The notes: generated from the letters alone by a model not told the origin. Counted from the stretch's first letter, positions 6,678 through 16,753 are shown. The stretch is 64,000 nt of DNA from Pseudanabaena sp. (GCA_003249035.1 QBMK01000007.1:1-64000), one strand, 5' to 3'. Made by a program: numbers and translations.

Positions 6678-8567
6678 CTAAAATTGGTAGCCTAAACTAA
6701 AATAAAAGGACGATTCTTGCATATTGTTACCGCGATCGCTGAGATTAACCAGTGGGAGCGCAGCATCTAAGCGTAGAATAAGACGATTAATAGGCTCTAT
6801 GATGATTCCCAAACCAGTACCTGCCAAAAAGTTTTGAATAGGAAGCAAGTTAAGATTTCTACCGCTATTCCAGACAGTACCGAGATCGATTAAAGGAGCC
6901 AACTGAACGATCGTTCTTCCTTCCTCATTTCTAGAAATCACAAATCGGCTCTCTAGAGAAAAGCGGATACCATTATCCCCAGAACGGACATTTTGGCGGT
7001 AGCCCCGCACTGATTGTCCACCGCCAATAACAAACTGTTGTGCTGGCAAAAGTGGATCCGCCGATAGCTGGGTGTCTAAAGCAGCAATCAGCAGAGCATC
7101 AGCACCAAGAGATTGAACTCGTTGAATCTGTCCCAACCAGCTAAAGAAAGCCGCACTCGGAAATGTGATCAGGGTTGCGCCAAACAAACTCGTACCTAGA
7201 CTAAACTGCGATCGCAACGACCAGACTCCTTCGTTATCGCGATTAGTATAGTCTTGTCCAAATGTAAAAATGCTGGCACGAGATGTGCCGTCAGGCTCTG
7301 GACCAATGCCAAAGGGTACTGCAAGATCGTTAAAGAGGAAAGTCTGTCCTCTCTGGTACTGATACCCAACAGACAGAGCAAACTCCTCACGAGGAGTGCG
7401 AATCAAAGGTTGGCGAAATGTCGCAGAATAAACCTCCTGATTTCCTCGAATATTGAATGCGTCAAACGGTGACTGTGTAATACGATAGTTGCTAGGCTGA
7501 AACTGAAACGATAATGTCCCATTCATCGGGTTAACTGGAATGGTAAAGCCGAAAGTATATTGGTAAGAACCGCCAGTAGTTGTCGAGTAGTTGCTAACTG
7601 AAAATACATCGCCCACCCCGAACAGATTGCGATAATTTAATCCAGCACCTAATCGCAAGTCTCCTACAGAAGGTGGTGAGTAGTTATCAAAACTAGCAAA
7701 GCCAGTAAGTTGATTTGCCTCAACAACAGTAATGGTGAGAATGGTAGATCCAGGTTTACTGCCTGGTTTAAGACTAGCATTTACGCTGTTAAATGAAGGG
7801 TCAGAGCGAAGAATTCGTAATTGGTCTTCGAGTTTGCTAGTGTTGAGAGGCGTCGTGATTCCAAGTTCGGCACGCGATCGCACGTAGTCAGGATTAACCG
7901 AAGTAACGCCTACAACTTCAATATTTTCAACTTTTCCTTCCAAGACCTGAATCTTAGCAACTCCATCAACGATTCTTTGTGGAGTATAAATAGCTTGAGA
8001 AGTTACATATCCATTACTAACATAAAGTTGCGTAATGGCATTTGCTGCTTCGATGAGTTGTGTTTCAGTAACTTCTTTGTTTTCGAGTGGCTTGATGATC
8101 GGATCTAACTTATCTGCGCCAAAGATTGTGCTGCCAGTAACTTCAATCTTCTTAATTACAATAGTTTGTGTTGCTTGAGCTTCTATGGTTTGAGAGGGAG
8201 AGATAAGCTGATTGGATGGGTCAGTGTCTTTCGTTTTTGTCTGAGAGAAAAGAACAGATTTTTCTATGGAAACAGAAGTGACTGATTGAGGATTTGATGG
8301 AGGAAGCGTTAGCACTGGAATGGGAGAAAAAACTTTAGAATCTTTTTGTTGATCTTGTCGTAAAATTTCTTCGACTGTCAAAATTTTGGGTTGGATTTGA
8401 GATTGAGGCTTAGATAAAGCTTGATTTGCATGACTAGGAAATACGAGACTTGTTGAAACAGCAACAAGGGGAAAGCATCCTACCGTGATTCCTTTCATGA
8501 AGAGTTCTGCTACAAAGATTTCTAATCTAGAGTTTTGTCTTAGCATCTTTTTACTCATATCACTCAA
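6678..8567 (-). CDS. TpsB outer-membrane transporter (ShlB/FhaC type)
   Basis: This 629-residue two-partner secretion transporter has an N-terminal hydrophobic stretch (GCFPLVAVSTSLVF, about residues 30-43) that fits a signal peptide. A long Pro/Ser/Gln-rich linker follows to about 130, then a POTRA domain (VIKKIEVTGSTIFGADKL, about 138-215), and a beta-barrel of about 350 residues with the family's VRGYR motif (SVRGYRQN, about 520) and an aromatic C-terminus (YFSLGYQF). It would export the divergently encoded TpsA adhesin across the outer membrane. MSDM at 8567 and MSKK at 8558 are both possible starts. The length is slightly above the usual 550-600. Confidence 0.9.
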   Translation of the reverse strand: MSDMSKKMLRQNSRLEIFVAELFMKGITVGCFPLVAVSTSLVFPSHANQALSKPQSQIQPKILTVEEILRQDQQKDSKVFSPIPVLTLPPSNPQSVTSVSIEKSVLFSQTKTKDTDPSNQLISPSQTIEAQATQTIVIKKIEVTGSTIFGADKLDPIIKPLENKEVTETQLIEAANAITQLYVSNGYVTSQAIYTPQRIVDGVAKIQVLEGKVENIEVVGVTSVNPDYVRSRAELGITTPLNTSKLEDQLRILRSDPSFNSVNASLKPGSKPGSTILTITVVEANQLTGFASFDNYSPPSVGDLRLGAGLNYRNLFGVGDVFSVSNYSTTTGGSYQYTFGFTIPVNPMNGTLSFQFQPSNYRITQSPFDAFNIRGNQEVYSATFRQPLIRTPREEFALSVGYQYQRGQTFLFNDLAVPFGIGPEPDGTSRASIFTFGQDYTNRDNEGVWSLRSQFSLGTSLFGATLITFPSAAFFSWLGQIQRVQSLGADALLIAALDTQLSADPLLPAQQFVIGGGQSVRGYRQNVRSGDNGIRFSLESRFVISRNEEGRTIVQLAPLIDLGTVWNSGRNLNLLPIQNFLAGTGLGIIIEPINRLILRLDAALPLVNLSDRGNNMQESSFYFSLGYQF

Positions 8568-8737
8568 TTTCTACACCAATTTTCCTCTGAACTGGGCGGC
8601 ATCATAACACAACTATATTTAATTCATAACCCATTCTAAATTTATCGTTATATTCTCATTCTTAAATTACGTTGATTTTTTTACTAAAAAATCAACGTAA
8701 TTTTATTTTAGCTGCACATATTAAAATATTTGACTAA

Positions 8738-8840
8738 TACCAAAGCACAAAATAGCATAGCCATTTTGTGCTTTTAAAACCCTTACTGGGGTTGGTCTTT
8801 AATTCACAGAAGTTTCGTCACACTTTTGTGAATTGGTATA
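8738..8840 (+). repeat. composite two-hairpin repeat family B, copy 1
   Basis: Two hairpins sit side by side. The first has arms like CAAAGCACAAAATAGC, and the second pairs AATTCACAGAAGT with ACTTTTGTGAATT across a TTCGTCAC loop. The linker contains AACCCTTACTGGGGTTGGTC. The same two-hairpin unit with the same linker lies inverted at 40504-40607. Here it ends about 40 bp before the tpsA start codon, so it may influence that promoter. The stretch 8568-8737 otherwise holds only AT-rich DNA with a short inverted repeat (TTACGTTGATTTTTT and complement, 8666-8702). Confidence 0.75.
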
Positions 8841-8881
8841 AGATATAATCTCGCTTGAGCTGATATTGAGTAGGAGTATTT

Positions 8882-11800
8882 ATGAAGTATTTTGCCAAAA
8901 GTAATGTAGCGATCGCAGCGATCTCGATTTTTAGCATGCCATTCTTCGCAAGCTCGCTCTCAGCACAAATCATAACCCCAGCCCAAGACGGAACGAATAC
9001 CGTCGTATTACCAAATGGACAGCAGTTTAATATAACTGGTGGAACCCAAGCAGGCGCAAATCTCTTCCATAGTTTTCAGCAATTTGGCTTAAACCAAGGA
9101 CAAGTCGCTAATTTCCTTAGCCAACCAAATATCCAAAACATCCTCGGTCGAGTAGTTGGTGGTGACCCTTCCGTAATCAACGGAATGATTCAACTAACAG
9201 GCGGAAATTCTAATCTCTACATCATGAATCCCGCAGGGATAATCTTTGGGAATAATGCTAGCTTGAATGTTCCTGCCGCCTTTACAGCCACTACAGCCAA
9301 TGGAATCCAAGTTGGGAATGGGTGGTTTGGCATGAATACTAGTGCCAGCGATCTTAAGAACCTGACAGGGAATCCTAATGCTTTTGCCTTCACAAATTCC
9401 ACCATACCTGTTTCTCCAACTGAACAAACAGGCGTAATTCTGAATCAAGGAAATCTTAGCGCTCCACAAGGACAAAGCATCACTCTCATTGGTGGCATCG
9501 TCATCAATACAGGCACGATCGCTACAGACAAAGGCAAGATAAATATCGTAGCTGTCTCCGATGGAAAGTATGTACGGATTACGCCTGAAGGTAGCTCACT
9601 CAGTCTCGATCTTCCCATCGCCACACAGCAAGAATTGGGCAATGCGAAACCGATAACTGGGATAGATTTACCAAAATTGCTGGCTGGTTCAGGGATTTCT
9701 ACACCGAGTCAGGTCGGAACTGCGATCGCGTCAGGTAATCTCACCGCAGCGAATATCAATATCCTTGCCAATCGGTACGATACGACTCAAGCTTCTCTGA
9801 ATGCGGCGAATATCCAACAGGGTTGGAACTTTGTCTTTATCGACAGCACGGTTAAGGATTATCAAACATTGCTGGATGGTACTAAGGGCGGTAGTAGTGT
9901 TACGGTGATTAATCCCGACCAATATGGGATAAGGCAAGTCACAGCAACTTTGGCCAGTGCGACGGGTGCTAATAGTTTGCATATCGTGTCTGAAGGCGAT
10001 GTGGGCAATTTCTGGCTGGGTAAAGATTTTGTCAGTACCGAGAATATTGCTAGATACGCCAATAATCTGCAAGCATGGAAGACAGCTTTATCACCTGCAG
10101 CGAATATATTGCTCTATGCCTGTAATTTGGCGAGTGGCGAGAATGGGGCGACGCTAGTTCAGGCGGTGAAGAACTATACGGGACATGAAGTAGCGGCTTC
10201 GGTTGACCGAACTGGTAGCGCGATGTTAGGTGGCAACTGGAATCTGGAATATCGGACTGGCAATAATTCTGCAACGGTCATTTTTAATAATGCAGCGACG
10301 AATGCTTATCAAAATGCTTTAGCAATCTTTACAGTAACAAATGCGGCAGATAATGGAGCAGGATCTTTGAGAGAGCAGATTGCTGTAGCGAATGGAGCCG
10401 GAGGGGCAGACGAGATTCGGTTTAGTTTTAGTGGCACACCAATTGTACTTACGAGTGGAGAGATTGGAATTACTGAGGCTCTAACCATTAGGGGTAATGG
10501 CAGCGCAAGTACTATTATTGATGGAAGTGCTAGTGGTAGAATTTTTAACGTCACAGCTGTGCCTGTTACTGTTGATGGTGTCACGATTAGGAATGGCGCA
10601 GTTGGCGGTGATGGCGGTGGGATTTTTAGCCAAGGAGATGTTACTGTCACCAATAGTACTATGTCTGGTAATACGTCAACTCAAAGTGGAGGTGGGATAT
10701 TTAACGTTGGAGTCTTGACTATCACCAATAGCACTGTGTCAGGCAATACGGCAAATTCTAATGGTGGTGGGATATTTAGTATTGGAGATGTAACTATTAC
10801 TAATAGCACGGTGTCGGGTAATACGGCTACAACTGATCGTGCTGGAGGGATTCTTAGCGCTGGAGTCGTGAATGCTATCAATAGCAATGTGTCAGGTAAT
10901 ACGGCAAATCAAAATGGTGGTGGGATTTGGGGCGAAAATATAGGCACAATTAGCAACAGCACTGTATCGAATAATACGACGACGAATGGTCGAGGTGGTG
11001 GAATATTTAGCAATGGCAATGGAGCCGTGATTCTTTCCAATAATACTGTATCAAGTAACTCGGCAATTTTTGATGGTGGTGGGATATTTAACAATGGTAA
11101 TGGGACCGTGACTCTTACTGATAGCACTGTGTCAAGTAATAGGTCAGATCAGAGCGGTGGTGGGATATTTAGCAACGGAGCTCTGATTGTTACCAGTAGT
11201 AATGTGTCGACAAATACGGCTACGAATGGTTCTGGTGGCGGCACATTTAACAACGGAGCCGTGACTGTTACTAATAGCACGGTATCGAGTAATACTGCAA
11301 ATACTTTCGGCGGCGGTATCGTTAATAACGGTGGAGGTGCTGTGACTATTGCCAATAGCAATTTTTCGGGAAATTCATCTGGCGACTATGGCGGCGGCAT
11401 TGCGGTCACTGCTGGAGCAGAATCATTGACCATCACCAACAGTACAGTGTCGGGGAATAGAGCAGGTTTTTCTAGTGGGGGTTTTGCTCATAATGGAAGT
11501 GGAGCAGTGATCCTTACCAACAGTACAGTGTCGGGTAATACTGCAGTAGCTTTTGCTGGTGGAGTTTATGGGAATAACGCTATTACCATCGTCAGCAGCA
11601 CTGTCTCGGGAAATTCGGCGGGTTTGCAAGGCGGCGGAATTTTAGGCTTTGGCGGAGGAACCTTGACCGTCACGAATAGCACAGTATCAGGTAACACGGC
11701 AAATACTGACGGTGGTGGAATTTGGAGCAATGGTGGAGGCACTATTACTAACAGCACCATTACCAACAATACCGCAGATGCAGATAACAATGGCACAGGC

Positions 11801-12739
11801 AATGGCGGCGGCATTTTTCGTGATGGTGGTATTTTTACGATTAGAAACTCAATTGTTGCAAGTAACTTTGACAGAGGATTAGAAGCTCCAGATCTAGGGA
11901 GTAATACCGCAGGAGTAGGTTTTACTAATGGAGGCAATAACTTAATCGGATCAAATGACGGCTTTGCCTTGACTTTTCCTACTAGCTCCCTAGTTGGCAC
12001 GATCGCAGCTCCTGTTAATCCCCAACTCGCACCACTTGCCAACTATGGTGGCTCAACTCAAACCAATGCCCTATTGCCCAATAGCCCAGCCATAAATGCA
12101 GGTAATAACGCTGGTGTGGCAGCTACCGATCAACGGGGTGCTCCACGGATTTTTGGAGGTACTGTGGATATAGGTGCATTTGAATCCCAAGGTTATAGCC
12201 TCACACCTCTAGCCAACACCACTCCACAAAGCACAAACGTCAATACTAGCTTTGCTCAGTTTCTAGGCGTGCAAGTCACCGAAAACTTTGTAAATAGCTC
12301 AATTCCTGCTCCTAATATTCTCATTACATTTTCTCCTTCATCAAATGTGGCAAGTGGCTCTTTCAGTGGAAACGCCAGCATCTTAACCAACAACTTGGGA
12401 ATTGCGTTAGCTCCACTATTCACGGCAAATGGGAATAGTGGTAATTTCACTGTCTTAGCGACTGCAAATGGTTTTACCTCAGCGATATTCTCACTGTCAA
12501 ACATATCTACTACACCTACACCCACACCTACACCTACACCTACACCTACACCTACACCGGTATCTGGAGCTGGCTTTGGTGGGGTCTATCCCAGTCGAGA
12601 TGATGTTAATAGGGGCATGCCAAAATTAGACGAGCAATATCTTGGAGACCTAAAAGCAGTTCTCTGCTTAAATTCTAGTCTGCCAAATTCTCAGAATGTT
12701 TCCTTGCCCCCTTGTGAAAAATCCTTAACACCTAATTAA
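8882..12739 (+). CDS. TpsA-type adhesin with DUF4347 and beta-helix
   Basis: This 1,285-residue exoprotein is the partner of the divergent TpsB. It has a signal peptide (residues 1-28, ending SSLSA). A TPS secretion domain (about 30-250) includes NSNLYIMNPAGIIFG. A DUF4347 domain (about 315-470) carries HIVSEGD and LLYACNLA. A right-handed beta-helix (about 480-1005) of about 22 degenerate repeats resembles GGGIFNNGxVTxTNSTVSGN. A choice-of-anchor Q region follows (about 1030-1110, GGNNLIG to DIGAFE). The C-terminal part has a (PT)n linker at about 1212-1226 and a tail with two Cys. The exact target is unknown, and surface adhesion is inferred from the family. Confidence 0.9.
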   Translation: MKYFAKSNVAIAAISIFSMPFFASSLSAQIITPAQDGTNTVVLPNGQQFNITGGTQAGANLFHSFQQFGLNQGQVANFLSQPNIQNILGRVVGGDPSVINGMIQLTGGNSNLYIMNPAGIIFGNNASLNVPAAFTATTANGIQVGNGWFGMNTSASDLKNLTGNPNAFAFTNSTIPVSPTEQTGVILNQGNLSAPQGQSITLIGGIVINTGTIATDKGKINIVAVSDGKYVRITPEGSSLSLDLPIATQQELGNAKPITGIDLPKLLAGSGISTPSQVGTAIASGNLTAANINILANRYDTTQASLNAANIQQGWNFVFIDSTVKDYQTLLDGTKGGSSVTVINPDQYGIRQVTATLASATGANSLHIVSEGDVGNFWLGKDFVSTENIARYANNLQAWKTALSPAANILLYACNLASGENGATLVQAVKNYTGHEVAASVDRTGSAMLGGNWNLEYRTGNNSATVIFNNAATNAYQNALAIFTVTNAADNGAGSLREQIAVANGAGGADEIRFSFSGTPIVLTSGEIGITEALTIRGNGSASTIIDGSASGRIFNVTAVPVTVDGVTIRNGAVGGDGGGIFSQGDVTVTNSTMSGNTSTQSGGGIFNVGVLTITNSTVSGNTANSNGGGIFSIGDVTITNSTVSGNTATTDRAGGILSAGVVNAINSNVSGNTANQNGGGIWGENIGTISNSTVSNNTTTNGRGGGIFSNGNGAVILSNNTVSSNSAIFDGGGIFNNGNGTVTLTDSTVSSNRSDQSGGGIFSNGALIVTSSNVSTNTATNGSGGGTFNNGAVTVTNSTVSSNTANTFGGGIVNNGGGAVTIANSNFSGNSSGDYGGGIAVTAGAESLTITNSTVSGNRAGFSSGGFAHNGSGAVILTNSTVSGNTAVAFAGGVYGNNAITIVSSTVSGNSAGLQGGGILGFGGGTLTVTNSTVSGNTANTDGGGIWSNGGGTITNSTITNNTADADNNGTGNGGGIFRDGGIFTIRNSIVASNFDRGLEAPDLGSNTAGVGFTNGGNNLIGSNDGFALTFPTSSLVGTIAAPVNPQLAPLANYGGSTQTNALLPNSPAINAGNNAGVAATDQRGAPRIFGGTVDIGAFESQGYSLTPLANTTPQSTNVNTSFAQFLGVQVTENFVNSSIPAPNILITFSPSSNVASGSFSGNASILTNNLGIALAPLFTANGNSGNFTVLATANGFTSAIFSLSNISTTPTPTPTPTPTPTPTPVSGAGFGGVYPSRDDVNRGMPKLDEQYLGDLKAVLCLNSSLPNSQNVSLPPCEKSLTPN
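12517..12560 (+). repeat. ACACCT hexanucleotide microsatellite
   Basis: About seven tandem copies of a six-base unit (ACACCT) encode alternating Pro-Thr inside the TpsA C-terminal linker. Slipped-strand copying would lengthen or shorten the linker by whole PT pairs without breaking the frame. Confidence 0.85.
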
Positions 12740-12838
12740 CTACTCCCTTCTCACTCAAGAGTTAGTGGTGAGGCGCAGAGAACCTCACCACTAATTCTTG
12801 GGTTTTACTGGCTATTTTTTAGATTGGGAAGGGATTAA
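12740..12838. repeat. hairpin repeat family C, copy 1
   Basis: The element begins CTACTCCCTTCTCA directly after the tpsA stop codon. It contains a long hairpin (TTAGTGGTGAGGC and complement) and ends in GGTTTTACTGGCTATTTTTT then GGGAAGGGATTAA. It matches the 98-bp copy at 28141-28238 across its length and, more loosely, the copy at 60793-60855. The hairpin probably also acts as an RNA 3' end for tpsA. Confidence 0.75.
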
Positions 12839-12841
12839 CCA

Positions 12842-12880
12842 AGCAAAGGGGCGATGAACATCATCGTCCCTTTGCTTTTT
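12842..12880 (+). terminator. rho-independent terminator-like hairpin
   Basis: The stem GCAAAGGGGCGATGA pairs with TCATCGTCCCTTTGC and is followed by TTTTT. It lies downstream of tpsA and upstream of the formamidase gene, so it separates the two transcripts. Confidence 0.7.
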
Positions 12881-12970
12881 ATTATTGGATTATCTATCGG
12901 TGAACACTATTTGTCCCTTATTTACCATTAATAATGAACCTTATCAAATCAAGTTTGTGGACAAAAATCA

Positions 12971-13969
12971 ATGAGTGGACTAGGCGGCTTAAACAAAACT
13001 CCTAACGGTGTAGTACTAGGCATGGTGCAACTTCAGCTACCAACAGTTGTGACCAAAAAAGACTTGGCAGCGCAGACCCAGCGCATTTGCGAGATGGTAG
13101 CAAAAGCAAGACGGAATATGCCAACAATGGACTTAGTAGTATTTCCTGAATACTCCCTCCATGGTTTGTCAATGGACACCAATCCAGAAATCATGTGCAG
13201 AATGGATGGTCTAGAAGTGGCAGCATTCAAACAAGCCTGCATTGTCAACGATATTTGGGGTTGTTTTTCCCTGATGGAATACAACCCCCAAGGCAACCCT
13301 TACAACAGTGGTCTTATTATTGACAACCAAGGCGAACTGAAGCTTTACTATCGTAAACTTCATCCCTGGGTTCCCGTTGAGCCTTGGGAACCAGGTGACA
13401 TAGGAATTCCAATCTGTGAAGGGCCGAACGGAAGCAAGATCGCCCTGATTATATGTCACGATGGCATGTTCCCAGAAATGGCTAGAGAATGCGCGTACAA
13501 AGGAGCCGAAATCATGATCCGTACGGCAGGTTATACCGCACCAATTCGACATTCTTGGCAAATCACAAATCAAGCTAATGCTTTTTGCAACCTCATGGTG
13601 ACTGCCTCTGTCTGTATGTGTGGCTCCGATGGTAGTTTTGACTCCATGGGAGAAGGGATGATTGTCAACTTCGATGGTCAACCACTAGTCATGGGTAGCG
13701 ATCGCCCTAATGAAATTATCACCGCCGAAGTTCGTCCTGACTTAGTTAGAGAAGCCAGAAAATATTGGAGTGTAGAGAATAATATATACCAATTCGGGCA
13801 TCGCGGCTATGTCGCTGTCAAAGACGGTGCTCAAGACTGTCCTTATACCTACATGCAGGATATGGTCAAAGGAAAGTACTGCTTACCTTGGGAAAATGAA
13901 GTCATCTATAAAGATGGAACTTCCTGTGGCTACCCAGCACCTGAACGGACATACAATCCAGCCCTCTAA
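12971..13969 (+). CDS. amiF: formamidase, nitrilase superfamily
   Basis: This 332-residue amidase has the nitrilase-superfamily Glu-Lys-Cys triad at E60 (VVFPEYS), K129 (YYRKLHP) and C162 (IICHDGM). The CHDG motif and the size match formamidase AmiF, whereas the related aliphatic amidase AmiE has CDDG, so formamide hydrolysis to formate and ammonia is the best guess. It is cytoplasmic and contributes nitrogen. A terminator on either side makes it look monocistronic. Acetamide or other short amides cannot be excluded as substrates. Confidence 0.85.
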   Translation: MSGLGGLNKTPNGVVLGMVQLQLPTVVTKKDLAAQTQRICEMVAKARRNMPTMDLVVFPEYSLHGLSMDTNPEIMCRMDGLEVAAFKQACIVNDIWGCFSLMEYNPQGNPYNSGLIIDNQGELKLYYRKLHPWVPVEPWEPGDIGIPICEGPNGSKIALIICHDGMFPEMARECAYKGAEIMIRTAGYTAPIRHSWQITNQANAFCNLMVTASVCMCGSDGSFDSMGEGMIVNFDGQPLVMGSDRPNEIITAEVRPDLVREARKYWSVENNIYQFGHRGYVAVKDGAQDCPYTYMQDMVKGKYCLPWENEVIYKDGTSCGYPAPERTYNPAL

Positions 13970-13986
13970 ATATAGCTAAAGCCATT

Positions 13987-14030
13987 ATACCAAAGCACAA
14001 AAATGGCTTAGCCATTTTGTGCTTTGGTAT
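13987..14030. repeat. solo hairpin of repeat family B
   Basis: The arms ATACCAAAGCACAAAAATGGC pair with an almost exact complement around TTA. This is the first hairpin of the composite repeat seen at 8738 and 40504, present here without the second hairpin. Confidence 0.7.
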
Positions 14031-14074
14031 AAGAATATTTTCATAGATGTAATTTGAGAGAATTCTTGCTGTAA

Positions 14075-14111
14075 AACAGAAGTGGCGCAATGCTGCGCCA
14101 CTTCTGTTTTT
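14075..14111. terminator. bidirectional terminator between amiF and leuB
   Basis: The stem AACAGAAGTGGCGCA pairs with TGCGCCACTTCTGTT and is followed by T-rich sequence on the plus side. It overlaps the leuB stop codon, so it can end convergent transcripts from both sides. Confidence 0.7.
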
Positions 14112-15192
14112 AGAGAGCAGCTAGTAAAGCCTCTCCCATTGCTATGCATCCCACTCTTCCGCAACCATCAGCCATAATGTCACCCGTACGTTTGCCAGAA
14201 TCGAGAACTTTATTTACAGCCAACTCGATCGCATCAGCAGCTTCCCCTTCATTAAAGGCATAGCGCAACATCATCGCCGCACTTAAGACTTGCGCCAAAG
14301 GATTTGCCAAATCCTTGCCAGCAATATCAGGAGCCGAACCATGCACAGGTTCAAATACCCCAGGTTTTCCTGCTTCACCGAGGCTAGCTGATGGCAACAT
14401 ACCGATACTACCTGTCAACATCGCCGCCGCATCAGAGAGAATATCGCCAAAGAGGTTGCTGGTTAAAATCACATCAAACTGCTTGGGATTGCGAATAAGC
14501 TGCATTGCAGCATTGTCCACATACATATGCGACAACTTCACATCAGCATATTCGCTAGAAATACTAGTCACACGATCGCGCCATAGCTGTGATACTTCCA
14601 AAACATTGGATTTATCTACCGAACAGACAGAACCGCGACGTTTTTGAGCAGCCTCAAATCCGACTCTGGCAATGCGATCAATTTCAGGCTCAGTATAAAC
14701 CATCGTATTAAAGCCACGACGCACACCATTTTCATCGGCGACGATCCCCTTGGGTTTGCCAAAATAAATGCCACCCGTAAGTTCTCGTACCACCAAAATA
14801 TCGACACCTTCAACCACTTCACGCTTCAGAGTTGAGGCATCAATTAATTGGGGCAAAATCTGAGCAGGGCGTAAATTGGCAAATAAGCCCATGCCACCAC
14901 GCAAGCCCAACAAAGCTTGCTCAGGGCGCAAATTTGACGGCATCGTGTCCCACTTTTCGCCACCCACGGCAGCTAGTAAGACAGCACCACTATTTTTGCA
15001 AAGTTCCAAAGTTTCCTCAGGCAAAGGATGTCCCGTCGCATCGATCGCAGCACCACCAACTAGCGCTGTCTCGAAGGCAAAGGTAATACCAAATTTGGGT
15101 GCGATCGCCTGAAGTACCGCTACCGCCACCTTCATAATTTCGGGACCAATCCCATCCCCAGGAAGAAGGGTGATTTTATAGTTTTTAGACAT
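14110..15192 (-). CDS. leuB: 3-isopropylmalate dehydrogenase
   Basis: This 360-residue enzyme oxidatively decarboxylates 3-isopropylmalate with NAD+, the third step of leucine synthesis. The start [19 protein letters not shown] is typical. [12 protein letters not shown], the substrate-contact region around [10 protein letters not shown], and the metal/NAD segment DILSDAAAM then [14 protein letters not shown] are all present. Length and motifs are full. The gene stands alone: the other leu genes are not in this window, as is common in cyanobacteria. Confidence 0.97.
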   Translation of the reverse strand: MSKNYKITLLPGDGIGPEIMKVAVAVLQAIAPKFGITFAFETALVGGAAIDATGHPLPEETLELCKNSGAVLLAAVGGEKWDTMPSNLRPEQALLGLRGGMGLFANLRPAQILPQLIDASTLKREVVEGVDILVVRELTGGIYFGKPKGIVADENGVRRGFNTMVYTEPEIDRIARVGFEAAQKRRGSVCSVDKSNVLEVSQLWRDRVTSISSEYADVKLSHMYVDNAAMQLIRNPKQFDVILTSNLFGDILSDAAAMLTGSIGMLPSASLGEAGKPGVFEPVHGSAPDIAGKDLANPLAQVLSAAMMLRYAFNEGEAADAIELAVNKVLDSGKRTGDIMADGCGRVGCIAMGEALLAAL

Positions 15193-15284
15193 TACAACAA
15201 ATATAACGACAGATTTCCTAAAATAACATTGTAGCGATCTCCTTATTACGCAACTGCGATCGCTAATTTGCAGGGCTTTCTAAT

Positions 15285-16649
15285 TTATGACTTAGTTAGA
15301 AATGAGATCGCTTCGACGTGGGAAGTTTGAGGGAAGAAATCAATGGGTTGAATGCGTGTAATTTGATAGCGATCGCCTTCGCATAGCAGCTTTAGATCTC
15401 TTGCTTGTGTGGCGGGATTACAACTGACATAGACAAGGCGATCGGGAGGATTTTCTCTTAGAAAGTTAATTACTTCGGGTTCACAACCTTTGCGTGGCGG
15501 ATCGAGGACGACGATGTCAGGTTGCAAATTGAGCGTACTAATTAATTCTTCAACTTTGCCAGTATGAAAAACTACATTGTCAATACCATTGAGTTCGGCA
15601 TTGAGCTTGCCTTGAGCAGTTGCCTGTGGCTGGATTTCAATCGCGATCGCCTGTTTGACTTGCTCAGCCAAAGGTAATGCGATCGTGCCAATTCCTGCAT
15701 AGGCATCTAAAAGAATTTCTGTTCCTTCTAGATTGAGTTCCGCTTCAATAATCTTCAGCATCCTTTCTGCTTGCTCAGTATAGACTTGAAAGAAAGTATC
15801 CCCTCGTAAACGGAAAGTTAAACCCGCAAATTTTTCTAGTAGATAATCCTTTCCTGCAATGCAACGACTTTCTTTCCCAAAAATGGCGTTAGTTTTATCA
15901 GGATTGTAATTGATAATTACGCCAACTACTTTGTCATAACGTTCTAGCCAAGTTTTCGCAAAGGCTCCCAAGCCCGGAACATCCCAATCTCTCGTTACTA
16001 AGGTAATCAGAATCTCTCCTGTAGATCGACCAATGCGAAGTCCTAAATGTCGGAGTAAACCAGTATGGGTATTTTCATCATAGATTTCCCAACATTGATT
16101 GTGGATATCCATTTTGAGTTCCGCAAGCATCGGATCGAGTCGCTCATCTTGAGCTGGACATTGATTGAGATTGACAATTTTATGACTTCCCTTTTGGTAA
16201 TAGCCAGCCTTCAGGTTGCCATCTTTCCCAGTTGCGAGCGGATAGGTAACTTTATTCCGGTAATGTAAGCTGTCTGGCGCACCCAAGATTGGTGAAATTA
16301 GTTCTTCAAGAATTTCGGGATTAAATCCTCCGATTCGCTGTAATGCCTGAAGGACTATGTTCTGCTTTGTTTTTAGTTGAGCAGGATAGCTAACAGCTTG
16401 CCATTGGCAACCGCCACACTTATCGGCAACAATGCAGCTAGGACGAATGCGATCGCTTGATGGAGAGAGGATTTTCTCAATACTTGCGTGAGCAAAGTTC
16501 TTTTTTACAAATTCTAATTTTGCGGTAATGCGATCGCCCGGCACACTATTGGGAACGAAAATAGCAATATTTTCGTAACGTCCCACCCCATCGCCACTAT
16601 CAGCTAGATCGTCGATGGTGAGAGTGATTTTTTGTCCCTGTAGTAGCAT
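15285..16649 (-). CDS. 23S rRNA (uracil-5-)-methyltransferase RumA/RlmD type
   Basis: This 454-residue RNA m5U methyltransferase has an N-terminal TRAM domain (about 1-60), a four-Cys iron-sulfur motif (PSCIVADKCGGCQWQ plus a later Cys), a SAM-binding core (LLDAYAGIGTIALPLAE, about 312-328), and the catalytic region DPPRKGCEPEV with nucleophile Cys in VYVSCNP (about 410). Homologues methylate U1939 and/or U747 of 23S rRNA. Which site is modified here cannot be told from sequence. The start MLLQGQKITLTIDDL fits TRAM boundaries. Confidence 0.92.
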   Translation of the reverse strand: MLLQGQKITLTIDDLADSGDGVGRYENIAIFVPNSVPGDRITAKLEFVKKNFAHASIEKILSPSSDRIRPSCIVADKCGGCQWQAVSYPAQLKTKQNIVLQALQRIGGFNPEILEELISPILGAPDSLHYRNKVTYPLATGKDGNLKAGYYQKGSHKIVNLNQCPAQDERLDPMLAELKMDIHNQCWEIYDENTHTGLLRHLGLRIGRSTGEILITLVTRDWDVPGLGAFAKTWLERYDKVVGVIINYNPDKTNAIFGKESRCIAGKDYLLEKFAGLTFRLRGDTFFQVYTEQAERMLKIIEAELNLEGTEILLDAYAGIGTIALPLAEQVKQAIAIEIQPQATAQGKLNAELNGIDNVVFHTGKVEELISTLNLQPDIVVLDPPRKGCEPEVINFLRENPPDRLVYVSCNPATQARDLKLLCEGDRYQITRIQPIDFFPQTSHVEAISFLTKS

Positions 16650-16698
16650 GGCTTCCTAAAATTAATCTGTGACTGAAGATGTTTGAGTATATCGTCGG

Positions 16699-16753
16699 CA
16701 AAACCAGACAATGAGAGACAGCACTATGAGCTGTCTCTCATTGTCTGGTTTTG
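16699..16753. repeat. perfect 24-bp-stem hairpin
   Basis: Two perfectly complementary 24-bp arms beginning CAAAACCAGACAATGAGAG flank a 7-base loop. It stands 50 bp upstream of the rRNA methyltransferase start on the opposite strand, so it lies in a leader or a promoter rather than at a gene end. Confidence 0.7.

Noticed and set aside
10309-12042. Several antisense frames inside tpsA rich in Pro, Leu and Val
   Set aside because: They are mirror translations of the GGG-rich beta-helix repeats and have no start signals.
12971-13969. Aliphatic amidase AmiE instead of formamidase
   Set aside because: The catalytic segment is CHDG rather than CDDG, and the length is nearer to AmiF.
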